From assembly GCF_021502575.1 (NCBI RefSeq), contig NZ_JAKFGN010000001.1, positions 1,488,001-1,552,000 of the forward strand: a DNA stretch of 64,000 nt, read 5' to 3'. This DNA comes from Bradyrhizobium sp. G127 (GTDB lineage: Bacteria; Pseudomonadota; Alphaproteobacteria; Rhizobiales; Xanthobacteraceae). Position numbers and translations under genes: made by a program. Of this stretch, positions 27,938-38,285 are shown one piece after another (within the stretch, counting starts at the first letter, position 1; the number at the start of each line of letters is the position of its first letter). The notes below the pieces were generated by a model that had not been told where the DNA came from, did not search any database, and saw only the letters and a list, made by a program, of their open reading frames with translations.

Positions 27938-29341
27938 ATGAGACTGCCGCGCGAGATCGGACCCATTCACTTCGTCGGTATCGGCGGCATCGGCATGAGC
28001 GGCATTGCCGAGGTGCTGTGCAACCTCGGCTACACGGTGCAGGGCTCCGACGCCTCCGAGAACGCCAACGTCACCCGCCTGCGCGAAAAAGGCATCAAGA
28101 TCAGCATCGGCCACAAGGCCGAGAACGTGAATGGCGCGGATGTACTGGTGGTTTCGACTGCGATAAAGCGCGACAATCCGGAACTGATCGCCGCGCGCGG
28201 CTCGCGCATTCCCGTCGTCCGCCGTGCCGAGATGCTGGCCGAACTGATGCGGCTGAAAAGCTGCATCGCCATTGCCGGCACCCACGGAAAGACCACCACC
28301 ACATCGATGGTCGCAACATTGCTCGATGCAGGAAATTTCGATCCCACAGTCATCAATGGCGGCATCATCAACGCCTACGGCACCAACGCGCGGCTCGGCG
28401 CGGGGGAGTGGATGGTGGTGGAGGCGGACGAGAGCGACGGCACGTTCCTCAAGCTGCCGGTGGATGTCGCCATCGTCACCAACGTGGACCCCGAGCATCT
28501 CGATCACTTCAAGACATTCGACGCCGTGCAGGATGCGTTCAAGAACTTTGTCGAGGGCGTGCCGTTCTACGGCTTCGCGGTGATGTGCATCGATCACCCG
28601 GTGGTGCAGGCGCTGGTCGGCAAGATCGAGGACCGCCGTATTATCACCTATGGCGAAAATCCGCAGGCCGACGCGCGGCTGGTCGATCTCGCGCCCTTCA
28701 CCGGCGGCTCGAAGTTCAAGGTCGAGTTCCGCAATCGCAAGACCGATGTCGCGCATCAGATTTCCGATCTGGTGCTGCCGATGCCCGGCCGCCACAACGC
28801 GCTCAACGCGACGGCGGCGATCGCGGTGGCGCACGAGATCGGCATTTCCGACGAGGCAATCCGCAAAGCACTGGCCGGTTTCGGTGGCGTCAAGCGGCGC
28901 TTCACCAAGACCGGGGACTGGAACGGCGTCACCATCATCGACGATTATGGTCACCATCCGGTGGAAATAGCGGCCGTGCTGAAGGCCGCGCGCGATTCCA
29001 CCAAAGGCAAGGTCATCGCCGTGGTGCAGCCGCACCGCTACACGCGGCTGCAATCTTTGTTCGAGGAATTCTGCACCTGCTTCAACGACGCCGATGTGGT
29101 GATCGTCGCCGACGTGTATCCGGCGGGCGAAGCGCCGATTCCCGGCGTCGATCGCGATTCATTCGTGCTTGGTCTGCGCGCGCACGGGCATCGCGAAGTG
29201 ATCCCGCTGCCGGGGGCGGATAAACTCGCGTCTGTTGTGCGCGACGTGGCAAAGCCGGATGATTTCGTGGTTCTGCTCGGCGCGGGCAACATCACGCAAT
29301 GGGCCTACGCGCTGCCGGGCGAGTTGAAGGCGTTGAATTAG
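27938..29341 (+). CDS. murC: UDP-N-acetylmuramate:L-alanine ligase MurC
   Basis: A 467-residue cytoplasmic ligase adding the first amino acid to UDP-MurNAc. [18 protein letters not shown] at the N-terminus binds the UDP sugar, and the ATP loop is GTHGKTTTT from residue 114. [22 protein letters not shown] and [10 protein letters not shown] are family signatures. The ATG at 27938 gives the usual N-terminus; an upstream in-frame extension would cross an interspersed repeat and is rejected. Separation from murG means that it needs its own promoter, possibly in the 142-nt gap after the MFS gene. Confidence 0.96.
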   Translation: MRLPREIGPIHFVGIGGIGMSGIAEVLCNLGYTVQGSDASENANVTRLREKGIKISIGHKAENVNGADVLVVSTAIKRDNPELIAARGSRIPVVRRAEMLAELMRLKSCIAIAGTHGKTTTTSMVATLLDAGNFDPTVINGGIINAYGTNARLGAGEWMVVEADESDGTFLKLPVDVAIVTNVDPEHLDHFKTFDAVQDAFKNFVEGVPFYGFAVMCIDHPVVQALVGKIEDRRIITYGENPQADARLVDLAPFTGGSKFKVEFRNRKTDVAHQISDLVLPMPGRHNALNATAAIAVAHEIGISDEAIRKALAGFGGVKRRFTKTGDWNGVTIIDDYGHHPVEIAAVLKAARDSTKGKVIAVVQPHRYTRLQSLFEEFCTCFNDADVVIVADVYPAGEAPIPGVDRDSFVLGLRAHGHREVIPLPGADKLASVVRDVAKPDDFVVLLGAGNITQWAYALPGELKALN

Positions 29342-29351
29342 CGGGGTGCCG

Positions 29352-29831
29352 ATGGCGATCCTCAGCGACGAAACCTGGAAGCGTCATGCCAATCCATGGA
29401 GCGTGTGGACCCGCTATGCAGCGTTTCCGGTTCTGGTCGCGGCGATCTGGAGCCGCATGTGGCTCGGCTGGGGCGCAATCGTTCCGGTGACGATTGTGGT
29501 TGCGTGGTTGATCTGGAATCCGCGGGCGTTTCCGCCGCCGGCCTCCACCAACAACTGGGCGTCGAAAGCGGTGCTCGGTGAACGCATCTGGGTCGCTCTG
29601 AAACGTGACGAAGTGCCACCGCATCACCGCATAGCGCCTCGCGTCGCGGGTTTGTTCTCGGCGGCTGGTGCGCTCGCTCTGGTCTTTGGGCTGGTTGTGT
29701 TCGACGCTGTCGTCACTGTTCTGGCGATGCTTCTGGTGGTTGTCGCCAAGACGTGGTTTGTCGATCGCATGGTATGGCTGTTCGACGACATGAAAGATTC
29801 CAAGCCGGAGTATCGTTCTTGGCTGTACTGA
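29352..29831 (+). CDS. Small membrane protein between murC and murB (DUF6653-like)
   Basis: A 159-residue protein with hydrophobic segments at about 24-57 and 100-140, the first possibly two helices. It begins [20 protein letters not shown] and ends YRSWLY. From memory it resembles the DUF6653 family, which has no assigned function. The ATG at 29352 is preferred to a GTG 6 nt upstream. It lies 10 nt after murC and its end overlaps the proposed murB start by 13 nt, so it is part of the same transcript and may be translated in concert with murB. A role in cell envelope synthesis is inferred from location only. Confidence 0.75.
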   Translation: MAILSDETWKRHANPWSVWTRYAAFPVLVAAIWSRMWLGWGAIVPVTIVVAWLIWNPRAFPPPASTNNWASKAVLGERIWVALKRDEVPPHHRIAPRVAGLFSAAGALALVFGLVVFDAVVTVLAMLLVVVAKTWFVDRMVWLFDDMKDSKPEYRSWLY

Positions 29832-30751
29832 CCTTCTCCGACATCAGCGCCGATCTGAAATCCCAGATGCCCGATCTGCGCGGGCGGCTGCTCGCGAATG
29901 AAACACTTGCACCGTTCACGTGGTTTCGTGTCGGTGGCCCGGCGCAAATCCTGTTCACACCGGCGGACGAAGACGATCTCGCATACTTTCTGTCGAAGTT
30001 GCCGAGCGAGATTCCCGTCTATACGGTGGGCGTCGGCTCGAATTTGATCGTGCGCGACGGCGGGGTGCCCGGCGTCGTGATCCGTTTGTCGCCGCGCGGC
30101 TTCGGCGGGATCAAAGCTGACGGCGACGTGGTCCGTGCCGGCACGGCGGCGCTCGATAAGCGCGTAGCGGAAGCCGCGGCTGCGGCGACCATTGGCGGCC
30201 TGGAATTCTACTTCGGCATTCCGGGCTCGATTGGCGGCGCGCTGCGCATGAATGCGGGCGCCAACGGCGGCGAGACCAAGGACGTGCTCGTGGAGGCGAG
30301 GGGTCTCACGCGCAGTGGCGAGCGTGTGACATTTTCCAATGCCGACATGAAATTTGTCTATCGCAATTCAGGCGTGGACACGTCGATCATCTTCACCTCC
30401 GCGCTGTATCGCGGGCAGATCACCGATCCTGAGAAAATTCGCGCGCGCATGGCCGAGGTGCAGAACCATCGCGAGACGGCGCAGCCGATCCGCGAGAAGA
30501 CCGGTGGCTCGACCTTCAAGAATCCGCCGGGCCACAGTTCGTGGAAACTGATCGATGCCGCCGGGATGCGCGGCTTCCGCGTCGGCGGCGCGCAGGTTTC
30601 GGAAATGCACTGCAATTTCCTGATCAACACCGGCGATGCCACGGCCCGCGACATCGAGATGCTGGGCGAGACTGTCCGTGCGCGCGTGAAGGAAAACTCC
30701 GGTATCGAGTTACAATGGGAAATCAAGCGGATCGGAATTGAGCGCGCTTAA
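29819..30751 (+). CDS. murB: UDP-N-acetylenolpyruvoylglucosamine reductase MurB
   Basis: A 310-residue FAD/NADPH enzyme that reduces UDP-GlcNAc-enolpyruvate to UDP-MurNAc. The FAD-binding domain contains [26 protein letters not shown] and [41 protein letters not shown] carries the catalytic serine region of type II MurB (in GGSTFKNP). The start is uncertain: TTG at 29819 has GGAG 8 nt upstream and gives a normal N-terminus ([11 protein letters not shown]). The alternative is ATG at 29867, which would trim 16 residues. Confidence 0.93.
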   Translation: MAVLTFSDISADLKSQMPDLRGRLLANETLAPFTWFRVGGPAQILFTPADEDDLAYFLSKLPSEIPVYTVGVGSNLIVRDGGVPGVVIRLSPRGFGGIKADGDVVRAGTAALDKRVAEAAAAATIGGLEFYFGIPGSIGGALRMNAGANGGETKDVLVEARGLTRSGERVTFSNADMKFVYRNSGVDTSIIFTSALYRGQITDPEKIRARMAEVQNHRETAQPIREKTGGSTFKNPPGHSSWKLIDAAGMRGFRVGGAQVSEMHCNFLINTGDATARDIEMLGETVRARVKENSGIELQWEIKRIGIERA

Positions 30752-30756
30752 GCCTT

Positions 30757-31530
30757 TCACTCGCTCAGGGCCTGCAGCACCTTGATCGGCTGCGGCGAAA
30801 CCTGGAACGTGCCGTCGAACGGATATTCCTGCAGCGCGATGATGCCGAGGGCGACGACAGCGGCACTCCCGAATACGACGAGCGATGCAAGAAACGCCCG
30901 CGGTTTGTCGAGATGGACAAGGGCGATTCCGACCTGAGTGAGCAGGCCGAGCACGATCACCACCAGCCATTTCAGGTCGTTGGTGTGATCCGACGACAGC
31001 GCAAGGCGGTCGTTGCGCGCGGTCCCGACCCGCAGAGTAGCGGTGAGCAGCGCCGAATGAACCGCCTGTCCCGAGTCCTTCGCGATCGACGGAATACTTA
31101 CCTCGCGCAGCAGATCGTCGTAGGCGACTTCGGTGCGTGGCGACAGCCGCATCGCGTCCATCGCGGGCCATTCTTCCGCGATCACCGAGGTCACGTAGGC
31201 TTTCAGTGCGGCGCGGATGGTGCGCATATCGGACGCCGAGGCGACGCTGAGCGTATGGATGTTGCGCAGTTCGCCAGCCTCGGTGTGAACCACCCGATAG
31301 GCCTGGCGGCCACGCTCTGCGATGTCGGCAGCGAGAAAGCCCGTCAGCAGCGCGAACAGGATGGCGACCCCGTTAAAGAACGGTGCGACAACCCCGGTCA
31401 GCGATTGCACAGGCCGCCTGAGTGGGCCGCGAAAGGTAATCGCCGCGAGCAGCAGCGGCGTGCCAAAATACAGGACGATCAGTACGGCAAAGATGCCGGC
31501 GGGGGGCAGGTCGAGCCAGGCGCGGATCAT
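30757..31530 (-). CDS. DUF4239-like membrane protein (antisense within the dcw cluster)
   Basis: A 257-residue protein with hydrophobic segments near 12-30, 45-70, 186-207 and 212-235, and a helical soluble part between. It resembles the DUF4239 (bestrophin-like) family, but I know of no established function. It lies on the minus strand between murB and ddl, converging on murB with only 5 nt between the stops. This breaks the dcw cluster into two transcripts: ddl onward must use a promoter in the 128-nt gap upstream of ddl, which would be divergent from this gene's promoter. Confidence 0.75.
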   Translation of the reverse strand: MIRAWLDLPPAGIFAVLIVLYFGTPLLLAAITFRGPLRRPVQSLTGVVAPFFNGVAILFALLTGFLAADIAERGRQAYRVVHTEAGELRNIHTLSVASASDMRTIRAALKAYVTSVIAEEWPAMDAMRLSPRTEVAYDDLLREVSIPSIAKDSGQAVHSALLTATLRVGTARNDRLALSSDHTNDLKWLVVIVLGLLTQVGIALVHLDKPRAFLASLVVFGSAAVVALGIIALQEYPFDGTFQVSPQPIKVLQALSE

Positions 31531-31658
31531 CAGACAGCCTTTTGCATGTGGCCGTCCGCGTCTGCATCCGGCATTGGCGCCGAGTCTAGCTGACTCGCGG
31601 TGGCTTGGTCATCGGCGCAAATCAGCGTAGGTAGGGCCAAGGTAAAGATCGGGTTGTC

Positions 31659-32585
31659 ATGAGCGAACCAAAACACGTTGCGGTGCTGATGGGCGGATGG
31701 TCGTCGGAGCGGGAGGTCTCGCTGCGATCGGGCAAAGCCTGCGCCGACGCACTGGAGCGCCGCGGTTACCGCGTCACCCGCATCGACGTGAAGCGCGACA
31801 TCGCAACCGTGCTCGACATGCTGAAGCCCGACGTGGCGCTGGTGATGCTGCACGGCAAGCCCGGCGAGGACGGCACCATTCAGGGCGTTCTGGAAACGCT
31901 CGGGATCCCCTATACCCATTCGGGCGTCCTGGCCTCGTCATTGGCGATGAAGAAGGATCTCGCCAAGACGGTGATGGCGACGGCAGGCGTTCCGGTGCCG
32001 GAAGGCATGACGCTGACTCGCGCGGAGATCGCCAAGGGGCACGTCATGGCTCCGCCCTATGTCATCAAGCCGGTGGCCGACGGCTCCAGCGTCGGGGTGT
32101 TCATCGTCACCGAGGCGCATGCCCACCCGCCGCAGGAGCTTTTTCGGGAGGACTGGCCCCACGGCGAGCAACTTCTGGTGGAAAAATACATCGCCGGAAA
32201 GGAACTCACCTGTGCGGTTATCAAGGGCGAGGCGACCGGCGTGATTGAGATAGTTCCATTGATCAAATTTTACGATTACGAGGCAAAGTACTCTCCGGGC
32301 GCATCAAAACACATCCTGCCTGCACCTATTTTACCTTTTGTTTACCAGGAAGTCCGAAGGTTAACGCTGGCGGCGCATGTGGCGCTTGGCTGCCGGGGCG
32401 TGAGCCGTGCGGATTTCCGTTACGACGACCGCATCGAGGGACTTGGGGGATTGTCCTGCCTCGAGGTGAATACCCAACCCGGCATGACCGAGACGTCACT
32501 TGTTCCTGAGCTTGCGGTCCACGCAGGCGTAACATTTGACGAGTTGGTGCAATGGATGGTGGAGGACGCCTCTCTCGATCGCTAG
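31659..32585 (+). CDS. ddl: D-alanine:D-alanine ligase
   Basis: A 308-residue ATP-grasp ligase making the D-Ala-D-Ala used by MurF. VLMGGWSSEREVSLRSG at the N-terminus and LHGKPGEDGTIQG are signatures; YVIKPVADGSSVG begins the ATP-grasp core, and LEVNTQPGMTETS carries the metal-binding glutamate and asparagine. Length is typical for DdlB. The final 34 nt overlap the ftsQ start, so translation is probably coupled. A promoter is expected in the 128-nt gap shared with the divergent DUF4239-like gene. Confidence 0.95.
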   Translation: MSEPKHVAVLMGGWSSEREVSLRSGKACADALERRGYRVTRIDVKRDIATVLDMLKPDVALVMLHGKPGEDGTIQGVLETLGIPYTHSGVLASSLAMKKDLAKTVMATAGVPVPEGMTLTRAEIAKGHVMAPPYVIKPVADGSSVGVFIVTEAHAHPPQELFREDWPHGEQLLVEKYIAGKELTCAVIKGEATGVIEIVPLIKFYDYEAKYSPGASKHILPAPILPFVYQEVRRLTLAAHVALGCRGVSRADFRYDDRIEGLGGLSCLEVNTQPGMTETSLVPELAVHAGVTFDELVQWMVEDASLDR

Positions 32586-33532
32586 GATCGCAGAGGCCCC
32601 AATCTACTTCTCAGACAAGAGCCGCAGCGTCGCGTTCGCGCGGCCGCGCGCTTTCGCCTGCGCGCCGTGCTGCACCCCGTGACGCTGTTCGCTTCGAGGC
32701 CTCCCATCCATGGATCGCCATGCTGGAGCGCCGTCTGCCGCGCTTCGTGGGGCTTGCCGCGACCACCTTCATTTTAATCGGCGCCGTCGCGTTCGGTGTG
32801 GCCAAGGGCGATCATGCCGACGACGTGCTCGGCGCGTTGAGCGACACCCGAAACGCTGCCGCCAATGCGATCGGATTCCGCATCACCAGCGTCGCGATCA
32901 CCGGCCGCAAGCAGCTCACGCAGGACGAAATTCTCGCCGTGGGCGGCGTCAACGGCCGCTCCTCGCTGCTGTTTCTCGATGCCGCCTCGGCGCGCGACAA
33001 GCTGAAGGCCGATCCGTGGATCGCGGACGCCACCGTGCAGAAGCTTTATCCGGGCCGGTTGCAGATCGACATCACCGAACGCAAGCCGTTCGCGCTCTGG
33101 CAGGAGAACGGCCGCGTCTCCGTGATCTCCGAGGACGGCACGGTGCTTGAGCCCTACGTCGCGCGGCGCTTCGTGTCGCTGCCGCTGGTGGTGGGCAAAG
33201 GCGCGGAAACCCGCGCCAAGGATTTCCTCAATCTGCTGGCGCAATACCCGCAGGTGCGTTCGCAGGTGAAGGCCATCGTCTATGTCGGCGAGCGGCGCTG
33301 GAATCTGCGCCTTGCCGACGGCATCGACGTTCGGCTGCCGGAATTCGAGGTCGAGAAGGCGCTGGCGACGCTCAGTAAGATGGACAAGGACAGCGGCCTG
33401 TTCTCCCGCGACATCACCGCCATCGACATGCGGCTGTCGGACCGGCTGACCGTGCGCCTGTCGGAGGCGGCGGCGAAGGCGCGTGACGAATTGTTCAAGG
33501 ACAAGAAGCCGAAGAAGGCTGGTGCCGCATGA
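32552..33532 (+). CDS. ftsQ: Cell division protein FtsQ
   Basis: A 326-residue bitopic divisome protein. A basic, Arg/Ser-rich cytoplasmic tail (about 1-58) precedes a membrane helix (about 65-85). A POTRA domain follows (FRITSVAITGRKQLTQDEIL, with SLLFLDAASARDKL), then the beta domain, including ALWQENGRVSVISEDG. FtsQ connects FtsBL to other divisome members. The ATG at 32552 overlaps ddl by 34 nt; no later methionine precedes the membrane helix except one at about residue 57. The stop overlaps the ftsA start (ATGA). Confidence 0.92.
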   Translation: MDGGGRLSRSLGSQRPQSTSQTRAAASRSRGRALSPARRAAPRDAVRFEASHPWIAMLERRLPRFVGLAATTFILIGAVAFGVAKGDHADDVLGALSDTRNAAANAIGFRITSVAITGRKQLTQDEILAVGGVNGRSSLLFLDAASARDKLKADPWIADATVQKLYPGRLQIDITERKPFALWQENGRVSVISEDGTVLEPYVARRFVSLPLVVGKGAETRAKDFLNLLAQYPQVRSQVKAIVYVGERRWNLRLADGIDVRLPEFEVEKALATLSKMDKDSGLFSRDITAIDMRLSDRLTVRLSEAAAKARDELFKDKKPKKAGAA

Positions 33533-34848
33533 CCAGTCTTGACCGCGCCCAGACCCCAAAGACTCGCCAGATGCCGCCGAACAAGACAGCGCTGGTGGCG
33601 GCGCTCGATATCGGCACCAGCAAGATCGCCTGTCTCATCGCGCGGCTGAAGCCGTGTCCGCCGAGCGATGCGTTGCGCGGCCGCACCCATGCGATCGAGC
33701 TGATCGGGCTGAGCCACATCCAGTCGCGCGGCGTCAAGGCCGGCGCGGTGGTTGACCTCAACGAATGCGAGCAGGCCGTGCGGCAAGCCGTGGCGCTGGC
33801 GGAGCGCATGGCCAAGGTTCGCGTCGAATCGGTCTTGCTGTCGGTGTCCGCCGGCCGCCTGCAGGGCAATCTCGTCGAGGCGTCCTCGGAATTGCGCGGC
33901 GGCGCAGTCACGCCTGCCGATCTCAGCCGGGTCATCAGCGCCGGCATGCATCATGCTACGCCGCCCGGCCGCACCGTGCTTCACGTCCTGCCGGCCGGCT
34001 TCTCGCTCGACGGCGTCAAGGGCGTCCGCGATCCGAGCGGCATGGTCGCGCGTCACTTCGGTGTGGAAATGAACGTGATTACCGCCGACGCAACCGCAGC
34101 AAAGAACCTGATGCTGGTGGTCGAGCGTTGCCACCTCAACGTCGAGGCCATGGCCTGCGCGCCCTACGTCTCCGGGCTGTCGGTACTGACCGACGATGAG
34201 GCCGATCTCGGCGCCGCCGTGGTCGAGATGGGGGCGGGCACTACGACCATCGCGACCTACTCGGGCGGACAGTGCGTCCATGCCAGCGGTTTTGCGCTCG
34301 GCGGGCAACACGTCACCATGGATTTGGCGCGGGGTTTAGGGGCATGCATTGCGGATGCCGAGCGAATCAAGACGTTATATGGCACCGTGCTGACCGGCGG
34401 ATCTGATGCGCGCGATGTCATGAGTGTGCCAACGGCGGGGGACGACGGCGACACGTCGCAGATGGTGTCCCGGGCCACGATTGCAAACATCGTCCGGCAG
34501 CGGGTCGAGGAGATTTTTGAAATGGTCAGGGACCGGCTCGCGGATTCTCCCTTTGCGGCAGAGCCGCGGGCGCGAGTTGTTTTGACCGGCGGGGCGTCGC
34601 AGCTCACCGGCATCCCCGATCTTGCCAGCCGCATTCTTGGCCGCGACGTGCGCATCGGCCGCCCGCTTGGCTTCGGCCGCCTGCCCAATGAGGCCAAGAG
34701 CGCGTCATTCGCGGTGCCTACCGGCCTGCTGGTCTATCCGCAATTCGCACATCTGGAACACGTTGAACCGCGGCATACGCGGCAGGTCATGACAGGGACC
34801 AACGGCTACTTCGGAAAGGTCGGACGATGGCTTCGAGAGGGCTTCTGA
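33529..34848 (+). CDS. ftsA: Cell division protein FtsA
   Basis: A 439-residue actin-like ATPase that ties FtsZ filaments to the membrane. Phosphate-binding elements appear in AALDIGTSKIACLIARL, in VVEMGAGTTTIATYSGG and in VVLTGGASQLTGIPDLA. The C-terminal GKVGRWLREGF is the amphipathic helix that anchors FtsA in the membrane. Compared with enterobacterial FtsA it has an extended N-terminus of about 20 residues before the first strand. It overlaps ftsQ by 4 nt and lies 84 nt before ftsZ. Confidence 0.96.
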   Translation: MTSLDRAQTPKTRQMPPNKTALVAALDIGTSKIACLIARLKPCPPSDALRGRTHAIELIGLSHIQSRGVKAGAVVDLNECEQAVRQAVALAERMAKVRVESVLLSVSAGRLQGNLVEASSELRGGAVTPADLSRVISAGMHHATPPGRTVLHVLPAGFSLDGVKGVRDPSGMVARHFGVEMNVITADATAAKNLMLVVERCHLNVEAMACAPYVSGLSVLTDDEADLGAAVVEMGAGTTTIATYSGGQCVHASGFALGGQHVTMDLARGLGACIADAERIKTLYGTVLTGGSDARDVMSVPTAGDDGDTSQMVSRATIANIVRQRVEEIFEMVRDRLADSPFAAEPRARVVLTGGASQLTGIPDLASRILGRDVRIGRPLGFGRLPNEAKSASFAVPTGLLVYPQFAHLEHVEPRHTRQVMTGTNGYFGKVGRWLREGF

Positions 34849-34932
34849 TGATCTCAACACCGGATCAGACCATTCCATCAACCGCTTTGGCGTGCAGCCC
34901 AAGCCCCACGCGCGCGTAATCGAGAGGCAACC

Positions 34933-36705
34933 ATGACCATCAATCTCACCCCCCCGGATGTTCGCGAGCTGAGGCCCCGCATCACCGTGTTCGGTGTCGG
35001 CGGCGCGGGCGGCAATGCCGTCAACAACATGATCTCCGCCGGTTTGCAGGGCGTCGACTTTGTCGTCGCCAACACCGACGCGCAGGCCCTCACCATGTCG
35101 AAGGCCGAACGCATCGTGCAGATGGGCACCCAGGTGACGCAGGGCCTCGGCGCGGGTTCGCAGCCGGACGTCGGCGCGGCCGCCGCCCAGGAAGTGCTCG
35201 ACGAAATCAAGGACCATCTCTCGGGCGCGAACATGGTGTTCGTTACCGCCGGCATGGGCGGCGGTACCGGTACGGGGGCAGCCCCCGTGATCGCCGCCAC
35301 CGCGCGCGAGATGGGCATCCTCACCGTGGGCGTTGTCACGAAGCCGTTCCACTTTGAAGGCCAGCGCCGCATGCGCACCGCCGAAGCCGGCATCACCGAG
35401 CTTCAGAAGGTGGTCGATACGCTGCTGATCATCCCGAACCAGAATCTGTTCCGGGTCGCCAACGAGAAAACTACCTTCGCCGACGCCTTCGCGATGGCTG
35501 ACCAGGTGCTGTACTCGGGCGTTGCGTGCATCACCGACCTGATGGTCAAGGAAGGCCTCATCAACCTCGACTTCGCAGATGTTCGCGCGGTGATGCGCGA
35601 AATGGGCAAGGCGATGATGGGGACGGGCGAGTCCACGGGTGAGAAGCGCGCTCTGACTGCGGCGGAAGCTGCAATCGCCAACCCGCTGATCGACGATTCG
35701 TCGATGCGCGGCGCGCGGGGCCTGCTGATCTCGATCACTGGCGGCAAGGACCTCACCCTGTTCGAGGTCGACGAAGCTGCCACCCGTATCCGCGAAGAGG
35801 TCGATAACGACGCTAACATCATCGTCGGCGCGACCTTTGACGAGACCCTCGACGGCGTTATCCGTGTGTCGGTTGTCGCCACCGGCATCGACACCGTGGC
35901 CGCCAGTCGCGCCACGACGCCGGTTCAGGCGATTACCACCGGTGCCCCTGAAAGCCGTCTTGCCGAACTGACGGCGCGTCTGCGCGCCGATAACCAGCGG
36001 ATGGCCGAACGCGCCCAGCAGCAGAAGCAGGCCGCTGCTCCTTCGCCGGCTGCGGCGCCCGCTCGCGCCACGGCTGACCAGATCGACCGCGCAGCACTCG
36101 CCGCTATCGCTGAAGCAGTCTCGCCGACCGAGCGGCCGGCTCCGGCCCCGATGCAGCCCGCCGCCTATGGCGACGTCAGCGTGCGTCCGGTGCCGCCGAA
36201 GCCTTCGCTGTTCCCGGATCATGAGGAGCCGATGAATCTCCAGGAGGCGGCTCCGCCGTCATCCTTCATTCCGCAGCCCGCCGAGCGGATGCCGGTTCGC
36301 GCGCCGCGCATGCCGCAGTTCGATGAACTGCCGGTGCCGGCCCAGAACCAGATCCGTCAGGCTCGCGGAGAGACCGCTGAGGAGCATCCGCCGCAGAAGC
36401 GCGCTTCGCTGTTGCAGCGTCTGGCCAATGTCGGCCTCGGCCGGCGTGACGAGGAAACCGAGCCGCCGATCGCGGCCCGCGCGTCCGGTCCGGCCATGGC
36501 GCCGATGCCGCCGCTTCCCGAGCGCAAGCCGCAGCGGCCGGTTCCCGCCCAGTATGGCGGGGCCGGTGACCCGGTCTCCGAATACGCCCGCCGCCCGGCG
36601 CCCCAGGGACTTGATTCGCACGGCCGTCCGGCTCCGGCCGCGCCTGCGGGCGGTGGGGAAGACCACCTGGATATCCCCGCCTTTTTGCGGCGGCAGGCGA
36701 CCTGA
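34933..36705 (+). CDS. ftsZ: Cell division GTPase FtsZ
   Basis: A 590-residue tubulin-like GTPase that forms the division ring. The GTPase domain (about 1-320) includes [14 protein letters not shown], the tubulin motif GGGTGTG and the T7 loop [12 protein letters not shown] disordered Pro/Ala/Arg-rich linker of roughly 250 residues follows, much longer than in E. coli. The C-terminal peptide DIPAFLRRQ should bind FtsA and other partners. GAGAGG precedes the ATG. A strong terminator 25 nt past the stop closes the ddl-ftsQ-ftsA-ftsZ transcript. Confidence 0.97.
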   Translation: MTINLTPPDVRELRPRITVFGVGGAGGNAVNNMISAGLQGVDFVVANTDAQALTMSKAERIVQMGTQVTQGLGAGSQPDVGAAAAQEVLDEIKDHLSGANMVFVTAGMGGGTGTGAAPVIAATAREMGILTVGVVTKPFHFEGQRRMRTAEAGITELQKVVDTLLIIPNQNLFRVANEKTTFADAFAMADQVLYSGVACITDLMVKEGLINLDFADVRAVMREMGKAMMGTGESTGEKRALTAAEAAIANPLIDDSSMRGARGLLISITGGKDLTLFEVDEAATRIREEVDNDANIIVGATFDETLDGVIRVSVVATGIDTVAASRATTPVQAITTGAPESRLAELTARLRADNQRMAERAQQQKQAAAPSPAAAPARATADQIDRAALAAIAEAVSPTERPAPAPMQPAAYGDVSVRPVPPKPSLFPDHEEPMNLQEAAPPSSFIPQPAERMPVRAPRMPQFDELPVPAQNQIRQARGETAEEHPPQKRASLLQRLANVGLGRRDEETEPPIAARASGPAMAPMPPLPERKPQRPVPAQYGGAGDPVSEYARRPAPQGLDSHGRPAPAAPAGGGEDHLDIPAFLRRQAT

Positions 36706-36730
36706 GATTGTTACAATCCAAAACCACGGA

Positions 36731-36759
36731 AATGCCCCGGCCAAAAGCCGGGGCATTTT
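36731..36759 (+). terminator. Strong Rho-independent terminator after ftsZ
   Basis: AATGCCCCGGC (36731-36741) pairs perfectly with GCCGGGGCATT (36747-36757) across the loop CAAAA, followed by TT and G. It lies 25 nt beyond the ftsZ stop. The 11-bp GC-rich stem makes this one of the clearest terminators in the window and separates lpxC from the dcw transcript. Confidence 0.85.
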
Positions 36760-37068
36760 GCTTAGTCGCTGAATGATTGCTGATAAGTCGCTTAATTATC
36801 TGTTTTTGCTGATGAAATTTTTCATCGAGATTCTCCGGAGGCGGCTACCAAGGCTGGGTAAATGGGCCGGAGCGGCGGCATGAATGCGGCGAGTTTAGGG
36901 TAACAATCTGTAAACAAGCGTGAGTGGCGCTCTCGCGTGCAGGGGTTAAGGTCTTCGCACTTTGGGGATGATCCTTGGTCGCACGCCGGTTCAACAGGCG
37001 AAACCAGTTCGATAGTAGCGTGCGGTTTAAAGCGACTCGGGATGATGAAGACTTTTGGGCAAGTGGGA
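36760..37068 (+). promoter_or_regulatory. lpxC upstream region with 16-bp palindrome
   Basis: A 309-bp gene-free gap between the ftsZ terminator and lpxC. Its left part is AT-rich and contains a perfect palindrome, GATGAAATTTTTCATC (36811-36826), a candidate operator. Further AT-rich runs (GGGTAACAATCTGTAAACAAG at about 36898-36918) could hold the promoter. No ORF here looks real. Assignment as the lpxC control region is inference from position. Confidence 0.5.
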
Positions 37069-38046
37069 ATGAAATCCAGTCGGCAGACAACGCTCCGGTC
37101 GCACGTTACTGTGACGGGCGTCGGCGTCCACTCCGGTTCGCAGGTCAGTCTGACCATGGGACCCGCCGACATCAATTCAGGATTCGTTTTCATTCGTAAC
37201 GGCGGGGGCCGCGAAGCTCAGGCTCGCGAAGTTCAGGCCACCGCATCTTCCGTCATTGCCACCGATTTCGCGACCGTGCTGGGTGACCATCAGGGTCCAC
37301 TCGTTTCCACCGCCGAACATGTTCTGGCCGCGCTGCGCGGTATGGGCGTCGACAATGCCACCATCGAAGTCGATGGGCCCGAAGTGCCGATCATGGACGG
37401 CAGCGCCGCTCCCTTCGTCGAAGCCATCGATCGCGCCGGCATCGTGCAGCAGAGCGCCGCCCGCCGTTTCATCGAAGTGCTGAAGCCGGTGCAGGTCGTG
37501 CAGGGCGAATCGTTTGGCGAACTGCGGCCTTATGCCGTTGGTTTCCGCGCCGAACTCGAAATCGAATTCACCAACTCTCCTATCGGACGGCAGGCTTATG
37601 CGTTCGACCTCGATGCCGAGAGTTTTCGCCGCGACATCTGCCGCGCCCGTACCTTCGGTCTGATGGGCGACGTGGCCAAGCTCTGGAGCGCGGGCTACGC
37701 GCTCGGTGCGTCGCTGGAGAATTCCGTGGTGTTCGACGACAGCCGTCTTCTGAACACAGAAGGCCTGCGCTTCGCTGACGAATGCGTCCGTCACAAGGTT
37801 CTCGACGTGGTAGGCGATCTGGCGCTGGCCGGTTTGCCGCTCATCGGGCTTTATCGCTCGGTGCGCGGCGGCCACAAGCTCAACCATGCCGTGCTGACCG
37901 CCCTGATGGCCGACCGCCATGCCTGGCGAGTTGTGGAAGCCCCCGAGCCGGTACTCGAGCGCCCGGTTGTCGCTCGCCGTGCTCGCGGTCACGCCGATGT
38001 CGCGGGCGGCATGGTCGCCGTGGCCTACGGTCCGGATGTGTCCTGA
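37069..38046 (+). CDS. lpxC: UDP-3-O-acyl-N-acetylglucosamine deacetylase LpxC
   Basis: A 325-residue zinc enzyme catalysing the committed step of lipid A synthesis. Zinc ligands are visible: His84 in STAEHVLAALRG, His242 and Asp246 in VRHKVLD; the catalytic His269 lies in GGHKLNH. The protein opens with RQTTLRSHVTVTGVGVHSG, so the ATG at 37069 is chosen. A pair of ATGs at 37042/37045 would add 8 or 9 residues and cannot be excluded. It has its own upstream region after the ftsZ terminator, so lipid A and septum genes are adjacent but probably separately transcribed. Confidence 0.95.
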   Translation: MKSSRQTTLRSHVTVTGVGVHSGSQVSLTMGPADINSGFVFIRNGGGREAQAREVQATASSVIATDFATVLGDHQGPLVSTAEHVLAALRGMGVDNATIEVDGPEVPIMDGSAAPFVEAIDRAGIVQQSAARRFIEVLKPVQVVQGESFGELRPYAVGFRAELEIEFTNSPIGRQAYAFDLDAESFRRDICRARTFGLMGDVAKLWSAGYALGASLENSVVFDDSRLLNTEGLRFADECVRHKVLDVVGDLALAGLPLIGLYRSVRGGHKLNHAVLTALMADRHAWRVVEAPEPVLERPVVARRARGHADVAGGMVAVAYGPDVS

Positions 38047-38066
38047 ACGCCTCAGCGTTCGGGTTT
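38042..38066 (+). terminator. Probable terminator after lpxC
   Basis: CCTGAACGC (38042-38050) pairs with GCGTTCGGG (38055-38063) across CTCA, with one G-U pair, followed by TTT. The lpxC stop codon lies inside the left arm. The T-run is short, so efficiency is uncertain. Confidence 0.45.
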
Positions 38067-38285
38067 AACCACGTCACCGTCGAAGTCGGCCGATCCGCCT
38101 TAATCCGGGCGAAATGTCTTCCTATCCGGTTGGTTAAGGTATCTTTTTCAGTTACATAGGCACGGTGTGACACGCCCGTGGACTGCATATGCCGAAACAA
38201 CGGCATCGGGCTTCGTCAGCAACCCAAAACCTCGCGATCGGTTTGGTCTCGCGCGTCGGATGTACATTCAGGTCGGCCCATACGC

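Noticed and set aside
27931-29223. A 430-codon frame shifted against murC
   Set aside because: The murC frame has all ligase motifs; the shifted frame encodes low-complexity Arg-rich sequence.
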